Shown piece after piece: positions 17,143 to 25,836 of a DNA stretch of 64,000 nt. The notes below the pieces were generated by a model. It ran no database searches, had not been told where the DNA came from, and saw nothing but the letters and a program-made list of their open reading frames with translations. Each line of letters opens with the position of its first letter. Positions within the stretch are counted from its first letter, which is position 1. The stretch is from Rhodococcus wratislaviensis (GTDB lineage Bacteria > Actinomycetota > Actinomycetes > Mycobacteriales > Mycobacteriaceae): positions 530,501 through 594,500 of the forward strand of contig NZ_UAUI01000024.1 in assembly GCF_900455735.1 (NCBI RefSeq). Reading direction: 5' to 3'. The translations under genes were made by a program, and so were the position numbers.

Positions 17143-18441
17143 ATGACCAACCAGACCCAGATCGGGTTGATGAGCCATGAGGAACTAGTTTCGGAGCACG
17201 AGCGCCAGACTGCGAGTTACGCGCAGCTGAAGACCGAGAAGCTCACGCTCGACCTCACTCGCGGCAAGCCCTCGCCCGAGCAGCTCGATCTGTCGGCGGC
17301 GCTGCTGACACTGCCCGGCGACGGCGACTTCCGCGACGGCAACGGCACCGACACCCGCAACTACGGCGGGCTCACCGGCCTGCCGGAGCTGCGCGCCATC
17401 TTCGGTGAACTGCTCGGCATCCCCGTCGAGAACCTGCTCGCCGGCAACAACGCCAGCCTCGAGATCATGCACGACAATGTCGTGTTCGCCCTGCTGCACG
17501 GCACCCCCGACTCCCCGCGCCCGTGGTCGCAGGAGGAGAAGGTCAAGTTCCTGTGCCCGGCGCCCGGTTACGACCGCCACTTCGGGATCACCGAGACGTA
17601 CGGCATCGAGATGATCCCGGTGCCGATGCGCCCGGACGGCCCCGACGTCGGCGTCATCTCCGAGCTGGTGGCCAACGATCCGCAGATCAAGGGTCTGTGG
17701 GCTGTTCCCAACTACTCCAACCCGACGGGCGCGGTGTACTCGGAAGAGGTCACCCGGGTGCTGGCGTCGATGCCGACCGCCGCCCCCGACTTCCGGCTGT
17801 TCTGGGACAACGCCTACGCCGTCCACCCGCTCGTCGGCGAGACGGCGCCGTCGCTGGACATCCTCGGGATGGCCGCGGAGGCCGATAACCCGAACCGGCC
17901 GCTCGTGTTCGCGTCGACGTCGAAGATCACGTTCGCCGGTGCGGGCGTCAGCTTCTTCGGTTCCTCGACCGCGAACCTGGCCTGGTACCAGAAGTACCTC
18001 GGTAAGAAGAGCATCGGTCCCGACAAGCTGAACCAGCTGCGGCACCTGCGGTTCTTCGGCGACGCCGAGGGTGTCCGTGCGCACATGGAGAAGCACCGCG
18101 AGATCCTGGCGCCGAAGTTCGCGCTCGTCCTGAAGATCCTCGAGGATCGTCTCGGGGCGTCGAAGGTGGCGTCGTGGACGGAGCCGAAGGGCGGATACTT
18201 CATCAGCCTCGACGTCGTCGAGGGCACCGCGAAGCGTGTCATCGCTCTGGCGAAGGACGCGGGGATCGCGCTCACCGCCGCCGGATCGGCGTTCCCGTAC
18301 GGCGTCGACCCCGAGGACAAGAACATCCGGCTCGCGCCGAGCTTCCCCTCGATGGAGGATCTGGACAAGTCGATGAACGGTGTCGCGACGTGCGTGCTGC
18401 TCGCCGCCACCGAATCACGCCTGGACCTGCCGAAGTCCTAG
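17143..18441 (+). CDS. aspC: class I aminotransferase, aspartate aminotransferase (Rv3722c type)
   Basis: 432 residues. Features of the PLP fold type I family include NYGGLTGLPELRAIFGELLG, AGNNASLEIMHDNV, the Asn of NYSNPTGAVY, FWDNAYAVHPL (PLP ring Asp/Tyr), and the Schiff-base lysine in STSKITFAGAG. The sequence style matches the mycobacterial Rv3722c group, shown to be the main aspartate aminotransferase there. It follows the SRP RNA by about 47 bases and is followed by a hairpin shared with the convergent DUF1206 gene. Confidence 0.88.
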   Translation: MTNQTQIGLMSHEELVSEHERQTASYAQLKTEKLTLDLTRGKPSPEQLDLSAALLTLPGDGDFRDGNGTDTRNYGGLTGLPELRAIFGELLGIPVENLLAGNNASLEIMHDNVVFALLHGTPDSPRPWSQEEKVKFLCPAPGYDRHFGITETYGIEMIPVPMRPDGPDVGVISELVANDPQIKGLWAVPNYSNPTGAVYSEEVTRVLASMPTAAPDFRLFWDNAYAVHPLVGETAPSLDILGMAAEADNPNRPLVFASTSKITFAGAGVSFFGSSTANLAWYQKYLGKKSIGPDKLNQLRHLRFFGDAEGVRAHMEKHREILAPKFALVLKILEDRLGASKVASWTEPKGGYFISLDVVEGTAKRVIALAKDAGIALTAAGSAFPYGVDPEDKNIRLAPSFPSMEDLDKSMNGVATCVLLAATESRLDLPKS

Positions 18442-18450
18442 TAGTACACG

Positions 18451-18490
18451 ACGTCCGGCCGTTCACCCTCGCAGGTGAGCGGCCGGACGT
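18451..18490. terminator. bidirectional hairpin between convergent genes
   Basis: ACGTCCGGCCG-T-TCACC (18451-18467) pairs with GGTGA-G-CGGCCGGACGT (18474-18490) with a single G-T mismatch and a short loop. It sits between the stops of aspC and the DUF1206 gene. Confidence 0.7.
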
Positions 18491-18494
18491 GTCT

Positions 18495-19331
18495 CTACAT
18501 CCTGGCGTAGCGCGCCATCACGAAGCTGTACACCCCGTACGCGGCGATGCCCAGTGCCGCAAGGATCAGCAGGAACTGCCCGAACGGCGCCGAACCCAGC
18601 GTTTTGACCGCGCCGTCGAGTCCGGTGGCCTTGGACGGGTCGGCGTTGAAGACCGCCACGATCACCAGCACGCCCGCGCCCGCGATGACGAGGCCCTTGG
18701 CTACGTAGCCGACCAGTCCGAGGGGCTCGACGAGCTTCGACGGGGTGCCCTTCAGGTCGTCCAGGAAGTTCTTCGACGCCCCCTTGTAGATGTGGTAGCC
18801 GCCGATCGCGATGGCGACCAGACCCACCACCACGAGAAGAATCTTGCCTCCCCCGGACTCCATGAGGCGTGCACTCATTCCGGCGTTCTGCTGACCACTC
18901 GATTTCCCGCCGCCGCTCGCGAACTGGTATGCCGAAAAGGCGAACGCGAAGTAGACGACGGCAAGGCCGAACGCCTTCGCGCGGTCCAGCAGGGACGTCT
19001 CGTCGCCGTCGCCCCCGGAATTCTCGGTCGCGTGGGGTCCGAGGACGGTCTCGGCGAGCCGCCACAGTGCCATCGCGATGAACGCGACCATCGCCACCCA
19101 CAGCACTAACCGGCCACCGGGTTTGGCGGCCAGGGCGCCGAGGGCCCCGGACTGATCGGCGTTGCCGCCGGTGCCGAACGCCAGCTGAACGATGATGTAC
19201 GCGATCAGCAGGTGGACGAAACCGCTCATCACGTGGCCCGCGCGCGCGACGCGTTCGAAAGTGTTGCTGTCGGTTGCCCTGTCGACGGCGCGGCTCATCC
19301 CGTTGGCTCGATTCGTTTCGTTCTGGGCCAT
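18495..19331 (-). CDS. DUF1206 membrane protein
   Basis: 278 residues with about six helices in three internal repeats, each a pair of helices of the DUF1206 kind: RVARAGHVMSGFVHLLIAYI, RAKAFGLAVVYFAFAFSAYQ and GLVGYVAKGLVIAGAGVLV. A Gly/Ser loop joins repeats two and three. The family is common in actinobacteria and cyanobacteria with no known function. Start is ATG 19331. Confidence 0.85.
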   Translation of the reverse strand: MAQNETNRANGMSRAVDRATDSNTFERVARAGHVMSGFVHLLIAYIIVQLAFGTGGNADQSGALGALAAKPGGRLVLWVAMVAFIAMALWRLAETVLGPHATENSGGDGDETSLLDRAKAFGLAVVYFAFAFSAYQFASGGGKSSGQQNAGMSARLMESGGGKILLVVVGLVAIAIGGYHIYKGASKNFLDDLKGTPSKLVEPLGLVGYVAKGLVIAGAGVLVIVAVFNADPSKATGLDGAVKTLGSAPFGQFLLILAALGIAAYGVYSFVMARYARM

Positions 19332-19418
19332 CGGGTGTCCTTCGGGGTTGAGTGAACGGACCGGAGTCCCTGTGACGTAGATGTACCCGATATGGGCCGC
19401 GCCGACACGGGGCGAGCG

Positions 19419-20429
19419 TTATCGCACTGCGTTCGTGACCCGGTCGATCAGGTTGGATGCGCTGTAGTAGTCGAGGCGGAAGCTGTCCTTCCCGAGCCCG
19501 ATCACCTGTTTCTTATCCGCGGACGGGGTCTGCTGCAGCGTCGGATCCGCAAGGAACCTGTCGGCGTCCGCTGCTTCACCGATCACGATGAACGTGGTGT
19601 TGCCGGGCACCGCTCGCGGCAGGTTCTCCTGCCCGGCAGGCACGACGTCCTTGCGGCCGGCCATGATGCCCTTGTCGGCGGCGGTGAGGTCGGACGGCAG
19701 CTCGGCGAGCGAGAATCCGAGGCGTTCCAGGAGGATGCCCTGCGCCGATTCGGCGGTGAAGATCCGCGACTCCTCCGGCGAGTTGTACGCGAGCACATTC
19801 ACCGGGTTCGCCGCGGCGACCCTGCCGCCCAGCGCGGACTTGGCGTCGTCGAGTTGCCGGTCGAACTTCGCGACGAGGGCGTCGGCCTTCTCCTCGGCCC
19901 CGATGGCCGCGGCGATCTGTCCGCTGAGGTCCTGCCACGACTTGTCGTCGTACCGCAGCACCACGACGGGTGCGATCTGCTCGAGCGTGTCCACCTGATC
20001 GAGTGCCGAGTCGCCGCCCGTGGCGGACACGAAGATGAGGTCGGGATCGGCGGCGGTGATCTTCTCGACGTTGGGCTCCCCCTGGTACAGCGTTTCGACG
20101 CCGCGCTCGGCGGCGATGTCCGCCCACTGGGTGAACAGACCGTGCTCGTCGGTGACGTCGCTGGCTCGCTGCGCGCCGGTACCGATCAGGGGGGCGTCGA
20201 GGGCGAGCAGTGAGCCGGTGAGGGTGACGCTGGTGGACACGATCCGCTCGGGCTTCTGGTCGATCGTGATGCTGCCGGTCTCGTCGGTGACGGTGCGGGG
20301 CCAGCTCTGGTCGGACGCGGCCGGGGTTCCGGCGGTCGCGGCGTCGGAATCGGGATCGGACGAGCACGCGGCAGCGCCGATCCCGACGGCGAGGACAGCG
20401 ACGGCTGCCAGTGAGCGACGAAGTTTCAC
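19419..20429 (-). CDS. iron-siderophore ABC transporter substrate-binding lipoprotein (FepB-like)
   Basis: 336 residues. The signal peptide ends in a lipobox (AAAC, Cys22). A class III periplasmic-binding fold is indicated by RIVSTSVTLTGSLLALDAPLIGTGA and PDLIFVSATGGDSALDQVDTLEQIAPVVVLRYDD. It should capture a ferric catecholate or similar siderophore at the membrane. No permease or ATPase gene is adjacent. It is divergent from an enterochelin-esterase-like gene with an IdeR-type box between, so both are probably induced by iron starvation. Confidence 0.9.
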   Translation of the reverse strand: MKLRRSLAAVAVLAVGIGAAACSSDPDSDAATAGTPAASDQSWPRTVTDETGSITIDQKPERIVSTSVTLTGSLLALDAPLIGTGAQRASDVTDEHGLFTQWADIAAERGVETLYQGEPNVEKITAADPDLIFVSATGGDSALDQVDTLEQIAPVVVLRYDDKSWQDLSGQIAAAIGAEEKADALVAKFDRQLDDAKSALGGRVAAANPVNVLAYNSPEESRIFTAESAQGILLERLGFSLAELPSDLTAADKGIMAGRKDVVPAGQENLPRAVPGNTTFIVIGEAADADRFLADPTLQQTPSADKKQVIGLGKDSFRLDYYSASNLIDRVTNAVR

Positions 20430-20464
20430 GGTAAGACTCTCTTTCGCACGGGTAAGAAACTAAT

Positions 20465-20483
20465 TTAGGCTAGCGTTACCTAC
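20465..20483. promoter_or_regulatory. IdeR/DtxR iron box
   Basis: TTAGGCTAGCGTTACCTAC matches the 19-bp actinobacterial iron-box consensus (TTAGG-TTAGSCTAACC-TAA) at most positions, with conserved TTAGG and ACCTA ends. It lies between the divergent siderophore-binding protein and esterase genes. Confidence 0.8.
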
Positions 20484-20501
20484 ATTCGAACGGGGAAGTG
20501 G

Positions 20502-21725
20502 ATGCTGCAACGAGTGCCGGGGCCCGAACGTCGCGTCGTGCGGGCACGGTGGATCGACGACCTGACGCGTGACGGCGTCCCCGCGTTCTGGGACCGTCTC
20601 GCCGCCGCGGGCAGTCCGCTGATCGAGCCGGACGGGGCAGACCCCGGCTGCGTGATCGCGACGTTCTGCTGGCGCGATCCGGACGGCGACGAGCGCACCT
20701 CGCGCACGCGGCACGTCTACCTCGACGCCAACGGAATCACCGACCGCTCCCGTCCGGAACGGGCCGCGCTGTCGCGGCTACCCGGCACCGACCTGTGGTC
20801 CCTGTCGGTCGAGGTCCCCGAGAAGTGGCGGGGCGCTTACCGTTTCATCCCCCGCGCGAAAGCATTGACGGTTCCCGGCGACACCCCGGGCTGGCAGTGG
20901 TGGCGAAGCGTGCTCGCCGACGCGCAGTCCGACCCGTTCAACCCGCTGCCGACGCGGGCGGTGCAGACCGGCGACAGTTCCGAGGCGGTGATGCCCGCGG
21001 CACCCGCGCAGCGCTGGTGGACGGAGCGGCCCGGCCGCGGCGCACTCCACGAGACGACGTTCAGCCTGTCGGGTACGCGGCGGTCGGTGTGGGTCTACGA
21101 ACCGCGCGGACTCGCTGCTCGTAATCGTCCGGTCGTGGTGATGCTGGACGGCCGGACGTGGGCGATCGACCTGCCGATCGCGGGGGCCGTCGATGCGCTC
21201 GGACGTGCGGGGCACCGGGTTCCGCTCGTCGTGATGGTCGACAGTGTCGGGCCCGAACTGAGATCCGAAGAGTTGGGCTGCAGCCCCGCGTTCGCCGCCG
21301 GTCTCGCCGGCGAACTGCTGCCCTGGCTGCGGCGCGAATGGGGCGTCACCGACGACCCTGCGTCGACGATCGTGGCCGGCTGCAGCCTGGGCGGACTGAC
21401 GGCGTGCCACCTCGCACTGACGGCACCGCAGGTGTTCGGCTGCGCCGTCAGCCTGTCCGGATCGTTCTGGTGGCCCGGCTCCGGGCCGGGGGTCTCATTC
21501 CAGGACCGCGTCCGCGCCACGCCCCCGTCGAACAGCCGGCTCAGCGTGGAGGTCGGGACACTCGAATGGATGCTCGTCGAACCCAATCGCGAGGTGCGCG
21601 ACCTGTTGGCCGGCACCGGCCACGACGTCCGGTACCGAGAGTTCTGCGGGGGCCACGACGTCCTGCACTGGCGCGACGGTCTGATCGCCGGCGTGGCCTC
21701 GATGCTGGGGCGTACCGACCGGTAA
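20502..21725 (+). CDS. fes: enterochelin esterase-like ferric-siderophore hydrolase
   Basis: 407 residues. An N-terminal beta domain (about 1-170; FCWRDPDGDE, YRFIPRAKAL) matches the Fes N-terminal domain. The C-terminal alpha/beta hydrolase has VMLDGRTWA, the nucleophile elbow AGCSLGGL, and the catalytic His in GGHDVLHWRDGL. The enzyme cleaves the lactone of imported ferric enterobactin-like siderophores in the cytoplasm, releasing iron. It shares the iron box with the divergent binding protein. Confidence 0.9.
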   Translation: MLQRVPGPERRVVRARWIDDLTRDGVPAFWDRLAAAGSPLIEPDGADPGCVIATFCWRDPDGDERTSRTRHVYLDANGITDRSRPERAALSRLPGTDLWSLSVEVPEKWRGAYRFIPRAKALTVPGDTPGWQWWRSVLADAQSDPFNPLPTRAVQTGDSSEAVMPAAPAQRWWTERPGRGALHETTFSLSGTRRSVWVYEPRGLAARNRPVVVMLDGRTWAIDLPIAGAVDALGRAGHRVPLVVMVDSVGPELRSEELGCSPAFAAGLAGELLPWLRREWGVTDDPASTIVAGCSLGGLTACHLALTAPQVFGCAVSLSGSFWWPGSGPGVSFQDRVRATPPSNSRLSVEVGTLEWMLVEPNREVRDLLAGTGHDVRYREFCGGHDVLHWRDGLIAGVASMLGRTDR

Positions 21726-21733
21726 TGCAGTGA

Positions 21734-21754
21734 TGTGGATAACTCTGTGGATAC
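21734..21754. other. paired DnaA-box-like sequences
   Basis: TGTGGATAA (21734-21742) is the complement of the perfect DnaA box TTATCCACA, and TGTGGATAC (21746-21754) differs at one base. Both lie in the 30-base gap between the convergent fes and MFS genes. Similar clusters occur at 41102-41128 and 49922-49942. Confidence 0.5.
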
Positions 21755-21755
21755 G

Positions 21756-23090
21756 TCAGTCCGCGTCCGGCCGATAGCAGGCAATCACCTCGGCGTCTCG
21801 TTCCGGATGCACCAGGAGGACTGCAGCGAGCGCCCCGACCAGCATGATGATGCCGACGATCACGAATCCGCGGCCGTAACCGGCAGCGGTTCCGGCGGAT
21901 CCTGACACGAGGGAACCGATGAGCAGTGGTGCCGCGACGCCCCCGATGCTGTAGATCGCGACTGTGATGCTCATGACCGAACCACGCTGCTTCCGGGGCA
22001 CCACATCGGACAGCAGTGAGAATGCCAAGCCCCACGCCGCGGTATTGAGGGAGAACGCGAGGGTGATGAGAACCATCTGCACCGTCCCGACCGGAAGGAC
22101 GGTGAAGCCCACCATGCAGGCGCCGCCGGCGGCCAGCAGGAACGCGGAGAACAGGCCGCGGGCGGTTCGCGACGAGACGCCGTTCAGCGAGAGGCGAGTG
22201 GAGATCATTCCGGCAAGGAAGGTCAGGGCCACGGCCGACGCGAACGGTAGCGTGATCAGAAGTCCTGTGACCCCGGGGCTGTAGTCGAGGCCCTCGCGGA
22301 GATACAGCGGTAGCCAGCTCACCTTCAGTGCGGTCGCCCAATAGGAGCAGAACGAGAAGAGGGCGACGCCGATGACGGTGGGTCGGCCCCAGAGAACCCG
22401 CAGGGGAGCGGTGTCGGGGAGGGCCACAGCTTTCTCGCCGGCACCGGCGCCGGCATTTCCGGCGGGACCCTCGCCGCCCACGAACAACCACGCGACCAAC
22501 CACACGACTCCCACCACCATCAAGATGAGGAAGGCCGCGTGCCAGCTGTGGCGCTGAATGATCCAGGTCAGAACCGGCGCCGCGATGAGGGGGCCGAGGG
22601 AGGCGCCCATGATGACGACCGAAGCGGGCAGGGAACGCCGTTTGGGAGCGAACCAGGTGTGGACGATCTGCTGCGACAACGCTCCCGCTGGTCCTTCCGC
22701 GAATCCGAGCAACATGCGGCACGCGAGGAACACCCCGAACCCCACCGTGGTGGTCATCGGCGCAAGGCTGAGCACCCACAGCCCGACCAGGCCGGCGAGT
22801 AGCCACCGTGCGGGTACCCTGCCGCCCAGTGATCCGAGCGCCACCGCTCCCACCGCGAACAGCCAGAAGAATGCGCTCTGCGCGGTGCCGAACTGCTGAT
22901 CGCTCAGCCCGAGATCGGCCTTGATCTCGACGCCCGCGAGACTGACGACGATCTTGTCGGCGAAATTGATCAGCATGAACGCCATCAGCATCAGGGTGAT
23001 GATCCATCCGCGGCGTCGAATACCCGGCTTGTCCAGCTCGTCGGAAGGTTCGTCTGCCTCGAGCGGGGTGAGTGGATTGTGAAGGGACAT
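21756..23090 (-). CDS. MFS transporter, anion:cation symporter type
   Basis: 444 residues with 12 predicted helices and a central loop after helix 6 (GEGPAGNAGAGAGEKA). The segment between helices 2 and 3 reads GSLGGRVPARWLL, and RMLLGFAEGPAGALSQQIVHTWF is typical of ACS-family carriers of organic anions such as aromatic acids or sugar acids. It lies 55 bases after the class III CoA-transferase on the same strand, so it probably imports the substrate of that enzyme. PucR lies divergently upstream. Confidence 0.86.
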   Translation of the reverse strand: MSLHNPLTPLEADEPSDELDKPGIRRRGWIITLMLMAFMLINFADKIVVSLAGVEIKADLGLSDQQFGTAQSAFFWLFAVGAVALGSLGGRVPARWLLAGLVGLWVLSLAPMTTTVGFGVFLACRMLLGFAEGPAGALSQQIVHTWFAPKRRSLPASVVIMGASLGPLIAAPVLTWIIQRHSWHAAFLILMVVGVVWLVAWLFVGGEGPAGNAGAGAGEKAVALPDTAPLRVLWGRPTVIGVALFSFCSYWATALKVSWLPLYLREGLDYSPGVTGLLITLPFASAVALTFLAGMISTRLSLNGVSSRTARGLFSAFLLAAGGACMVGFTVLPVGTVQMVLITLAFSLNTAAWGLAFSLLSDVVPRKQRGSVMSITVAIYSIGGVAAPLLIGSLVSGSAGTAAGYGRGFVIVGIIMLVGALAAVLLVHPERDAEVIACYRPDAD

Positions 23091-23145
23091 GGGTGCTCCT
23101 GGAACGGTGGTCGACGCAGGGGAGACGAGCGGTACCGAACTGTCG

Positions 23146-24324
23146 TCAATGGACAGTGGCGTGATCGACGAGGCCGTACCGGCTCAGAACTTCCCCGGTG
23201 TGTTCTCCGAGTTCGGGGACAGCGCCGGCGCCACGATTGCGTGGCGTGCTCTGCGAGCTGTACGGCAGACCGGGAATGTCATACTGGGCGCCTTCCACAC
23301 TGCTCGCCGTCGCGAAGATGCCACTGGCGATCACATCGGCCGCTGTCAGTACCTGGTCGTACGAACGGACCGCCCCTGCAACGATTCCGGCCGAGGTGAG
23401 CTGCTGCAGGGCCGTTTCGGTGTCGAGTTCGGAGAAGAACGGCGACAATGCGTCGAGTAGTTCGGCGCGATGGGCGACCCTGGCCGGATTGTCTGCGAAG
23501 CGTGGATCTTTCGGTAGCTCCGGGCAGTTCGCGATCGCACACAGTTGCTCGAATCTGGCTGCCGTATAGGCCGACACCACGATCGAACCGTCTGCAGTGC
23601 GGAAGATGTCTGCCGCAGGTGCGGCGGTGGGCTGGCCATTGCCGCTCCGGCGTGGAACCACGCCGGTGATGCCGTACTCACCCCAGTTCACGCACTGCAG
23701 ATCGACCGCAACGTCGAGAAGTGATACGTCGATCTCGTCGCCGAGTCCCGTTCGCTCTCTTCGATACAGCGCAGCGAGGATCGCTTGAGCCACCACGTAC
23801 GACGTCGCATGATCGACGAGGGGAAATCCGACACGCTGCGGATCGCCGTCCGCTTCTCCGGTCGCCGACATCATGCCGGTTTCCGCCTGCGCCGCGATGT
23901 CGAGACCCGGCCGAGCGCGGGACGGGCCGTGGGTGCCGAACCCCGAAACGGAAGCGAGCACGACCGTCGGATTCAGTTCGCGGATGGCAGCTGCCGAAAG
24001 TCCCAGCCTGTCCATGACTCCCGGCCGCAGATTGTGCACGACCACGTCGGCGTGGCGGATCAGTGAGCGGGCGTTGCCGAGGTCCACGTCGTTCTTGAGG
24101 TCGAGGACGATCGACTTCTTGCGCCGGTTGTAGGCCCGCATGATCGCTTCGCCGTACACGCCGATTCCACGCGCCTGGTCACCCTCGGGGCTCTCGACTT
24201 TGATCACGTCCGCGCCGAGGTCGGCAAGCGTCTGCGCCGCGCCCGGGGCAGCGATGTACTGGCCGAGGTCGACGACCACGATTCCGGCAAGGGGAAGGTC
24301 CGGTGCGTTCTCGGTCTGTGTCAT
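23146..24324 (-). CDS. class III (CaiB/BaiF) CoA-transferase
   Basis: 392 residues from ATG 24324, preceded by GAGGA. The N-terminus LAGIVVVDLGQYIAAPGAAQTLADLGADVIKVESPEGD and the catalytic Asp142 within RPGLDIAAQAETG are diagnostic. The family moves CoA between acyl-CoA donors and carboxylic acids. With the MFS carrier downstream and the PucR regulator divergent, it likely activates an imported organic acid. The acid itself cannot be named from sequence. Confidence 0.9.
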   Translation of the reverse strand: MTQTENAPDLPLAGIVVVDLGQYIAAPGAAQTLADLGADVIKVESPEGDQARGIGVYGEAIMRAYNRRKKSIVLDLKNDVDLGNARSLIRHADVVVHNLRPGVMDRLGLSAAAIRELNPTVVLASVSGFGTHGPSRARPGLDIAAQAETGMMSATGEADGDPQRVGFPLVDHATSYVVAQAILAALYRRERTGLGDEIDVSLLDVAVDLQCVNWGEYGITGVVPRRSGNGQPTAAPAADIFRTADGSIVVSAYTAARFEQLCAIANCPELPKDPRFADNPARVAHRAELLDALSPFFSELDTETALQQLTSAGIVAGAVRSYDQVLTAADVIASGIFATASSVEGAQYDIPGLPYSSQSTPRNRGAGAVPELGEHTGEVLSRYGLVDHATVH

Positions 24325-24445
24325 GGGGTCCTCATTCCTTCGCCGGTGCATCAGGAGTCCTGTGGAGGTCTCGTCAGTGCATCAGCGTGCCGACCCGGTG
24401 ACTGTCGTACCATCGGCGGCGGTCACACTCTTGCTGGGTAACCTG

Positions 24446-24459
24446 TGTGATCCATCACA
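24446..24459. promoter_or_regulatory. candidate PucR operator, TGTGA-N4-TCACA
   Basis: TGTGATCCATCACA lies 15 bases before the PucR ATG, between pucR and the divergent CoA-transferase gene. The same TGTGA-N4-TCACA design recurs at 25704-25717, on the other side of the regulator gene. The spacing of four differs from the CRP consensus of six. Confidence 0.55.
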
Positions 24460-24474
24460 GTGAGGAGTCGACCG

Positions 24475-25677
24475 ATGCGGGCTGCATCCGAGACAGATCT
24501 GCGGCGTTCGATCGCACGGATGCGGCGCTCGATCCCTCGCCTGGCCAGGACCACCATCGACCGTTACATCCAGGCCACCCCGCTCTACGAGGGGACCGGA
24601 GTCCCCGACCACCTCCACCGCGAGAGTGCCCACACCGTCCGGTCGATGCTCGATGTCTGTCTCCGTTCGGTCGTCGAGGACTCGATCGACATCGCCGAGA
24701 CCATGCGGGAAAGCATCGAACGAGGCACCGAGCGGGTATCCGAGGGTTTGCCGCTCCGGGAATACATGCGCTGCTGGCAGACGGCCTTCGACGTGCTCGC
24801 CGAAGCGCTGGAGTCCGAATGGGGCCGCGACCACGAGACGTTCTGGTTCGTGCTCGGCCGGGCCCGCCGGACCAACGACCGCATTCTTCGAGACGTGGCT
24901 TCCGCGTACGAGATCCACGCGCGCGAGCTGGTCGCGGCCCAGGACCACAACCACGCGCCGATCATCGACGCGGTCCTGCGCGGCGACGACTGGATCTTCG
25001 ACGACCCCGAACTCGTTCCCGCGCAACCGGTCGTCCTGTTCCTCGACATCGGGGACGTCCCCGGCGAAAAGTCGGGTGACGCCCACGCCCGATCGGTCGC
25101 GGTGAAGCGGAAAGTGCGCCGTCTCCGCGCCCAGCTGGCACGGGAACTGCCGGGTCTGTGGTTGACCGACATCCGTCCGAACTCCGGACGGCTGCTGATG
25201 CATCCGCCGTCGATCGACCTGGATTCACTCGTCGCGGACCTCGAGAAGGCCAGCGGGGCTCGCGTGACGGCGGGTATCGACGAGGCGGCCGGGGTCGGAG
25301 ATCTTCCGCGTGCGGGACGGACCGCGCGAGAGGTGCTCGAAGTGGGTCTGCGGTGCGGGCTCACCGGTAGAGCGATCCGAATCGACGATGTGGCTCTGGA
25401 ACACCATTTCGCTCACGCGAGCGCGTCGTTGGGCGTCCTGATGAACCGGTGTAGCGGGCTGCGAAACCGCCCGGAGCTGGTGCAGACGCTGCGGGTCTAT
25501 CTTGCGTGCAACCAGGACCGGCGCGGCACCGCGGACACGCTGTTCGTGCACCCGAACACGGTGGACAACCGCTTGAATCGAGTGCGCGAGCTGACCGGTC
25601 TCGACGTCCATGTCACGAACGATCTCCTCACGCTCGCCGTCGCGGTGAACTCCGGAATCGCACCGCCGGAGGCCTGA
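24475..25677 (+). CDS. PucR/CdaR-family transcriptional regulator
   Basis: 400 residues from ATG 24475, with GAGGAG at 24462. The C-terminal PucR HTH_30 domain is clear: LVQTLRVYLACNQDRRGTADTLFVHPNTVDNRLNRVRELTGLDV. The middle (about 170-290) resembles the GGDEF-like sensor of the CdaR family and the N-terminus a RsbRD-like helical domain. PucR regulators usually activate catabolic genes. Identical operator designs before and after this gene suggest control of the divergent CoA-transferase/MFS operon, itself, and the downstream hydrolase. Confidence 0.88.
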   Translation: MRAASETDLRRSIARMRRSIPRLARTTIDRYIQATPLYEGTGVPDHLHRESAHTVRSMLDVCLRSVVEDSIDIAETMRESIERGTERVSEGLPLREYMRCWQTAFDVLAEALESEWGRDHETFWFVLGRARRTNDRILRDVASAYEIHARELVAAQDHNHAPIIDAVLRGDDWIFDDPELVPAQPVVLFLDIGDVPGEKSGDAHARSVAVKRKVRRLRAQLARELPGLWLTDIRPNSGRLLMHPPSIDLDSLVADLEKASGARVTAGIDEAAGVGDLPRAGRTAREVLEVGLRCGLTGRAIRIDDVALEHHFAHASASLGVLMNRCSGLRNRPELVQTLRVYLACNQDRRGTADTLFVHPNTVDNRLNRVRELTGLDVHVTNDLLTLAVAVNSGIAPPEA

Positions 25678-25699
25678 GTAGCCGGCGGACGATTGTCCC

Positions 25700-25721
25700 G
25701 ACCTGTGACATCTCACAGGTC
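25700..25721. promoter_or_regulatory. second TGTGA-N4-TCACA operator, extended
   Basis: GACCTGTGA (25700-25708) and TCACAGGTC (25713-25721) form a perfect 9-bp dyad around CATC. It lies in the gap between pucR and the MBL-fold hydrolase, 116 bases before the ATG of the latter. It could also form an RNA hairpin ending the pucR transcript. Confidence 0.55.
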
Positions 25722-25836
25722 GGCGCGTCGGCGGGTGTGTGAGAACTCCATTGTCGGCGGAACCCTCGGAACACAGAATTGGCCGCAGCGGACAGCCGAT
25801 CCGGCAGGACGAGTGCCGACACCCGAGGAGAGCGAT

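Noticed and set aside
24446..24459. CRP binding site
   Set aside because: TGTGA and TCACA are four bases apart, not six, and the same form recurs around pucR, so a PucR site is more likely.
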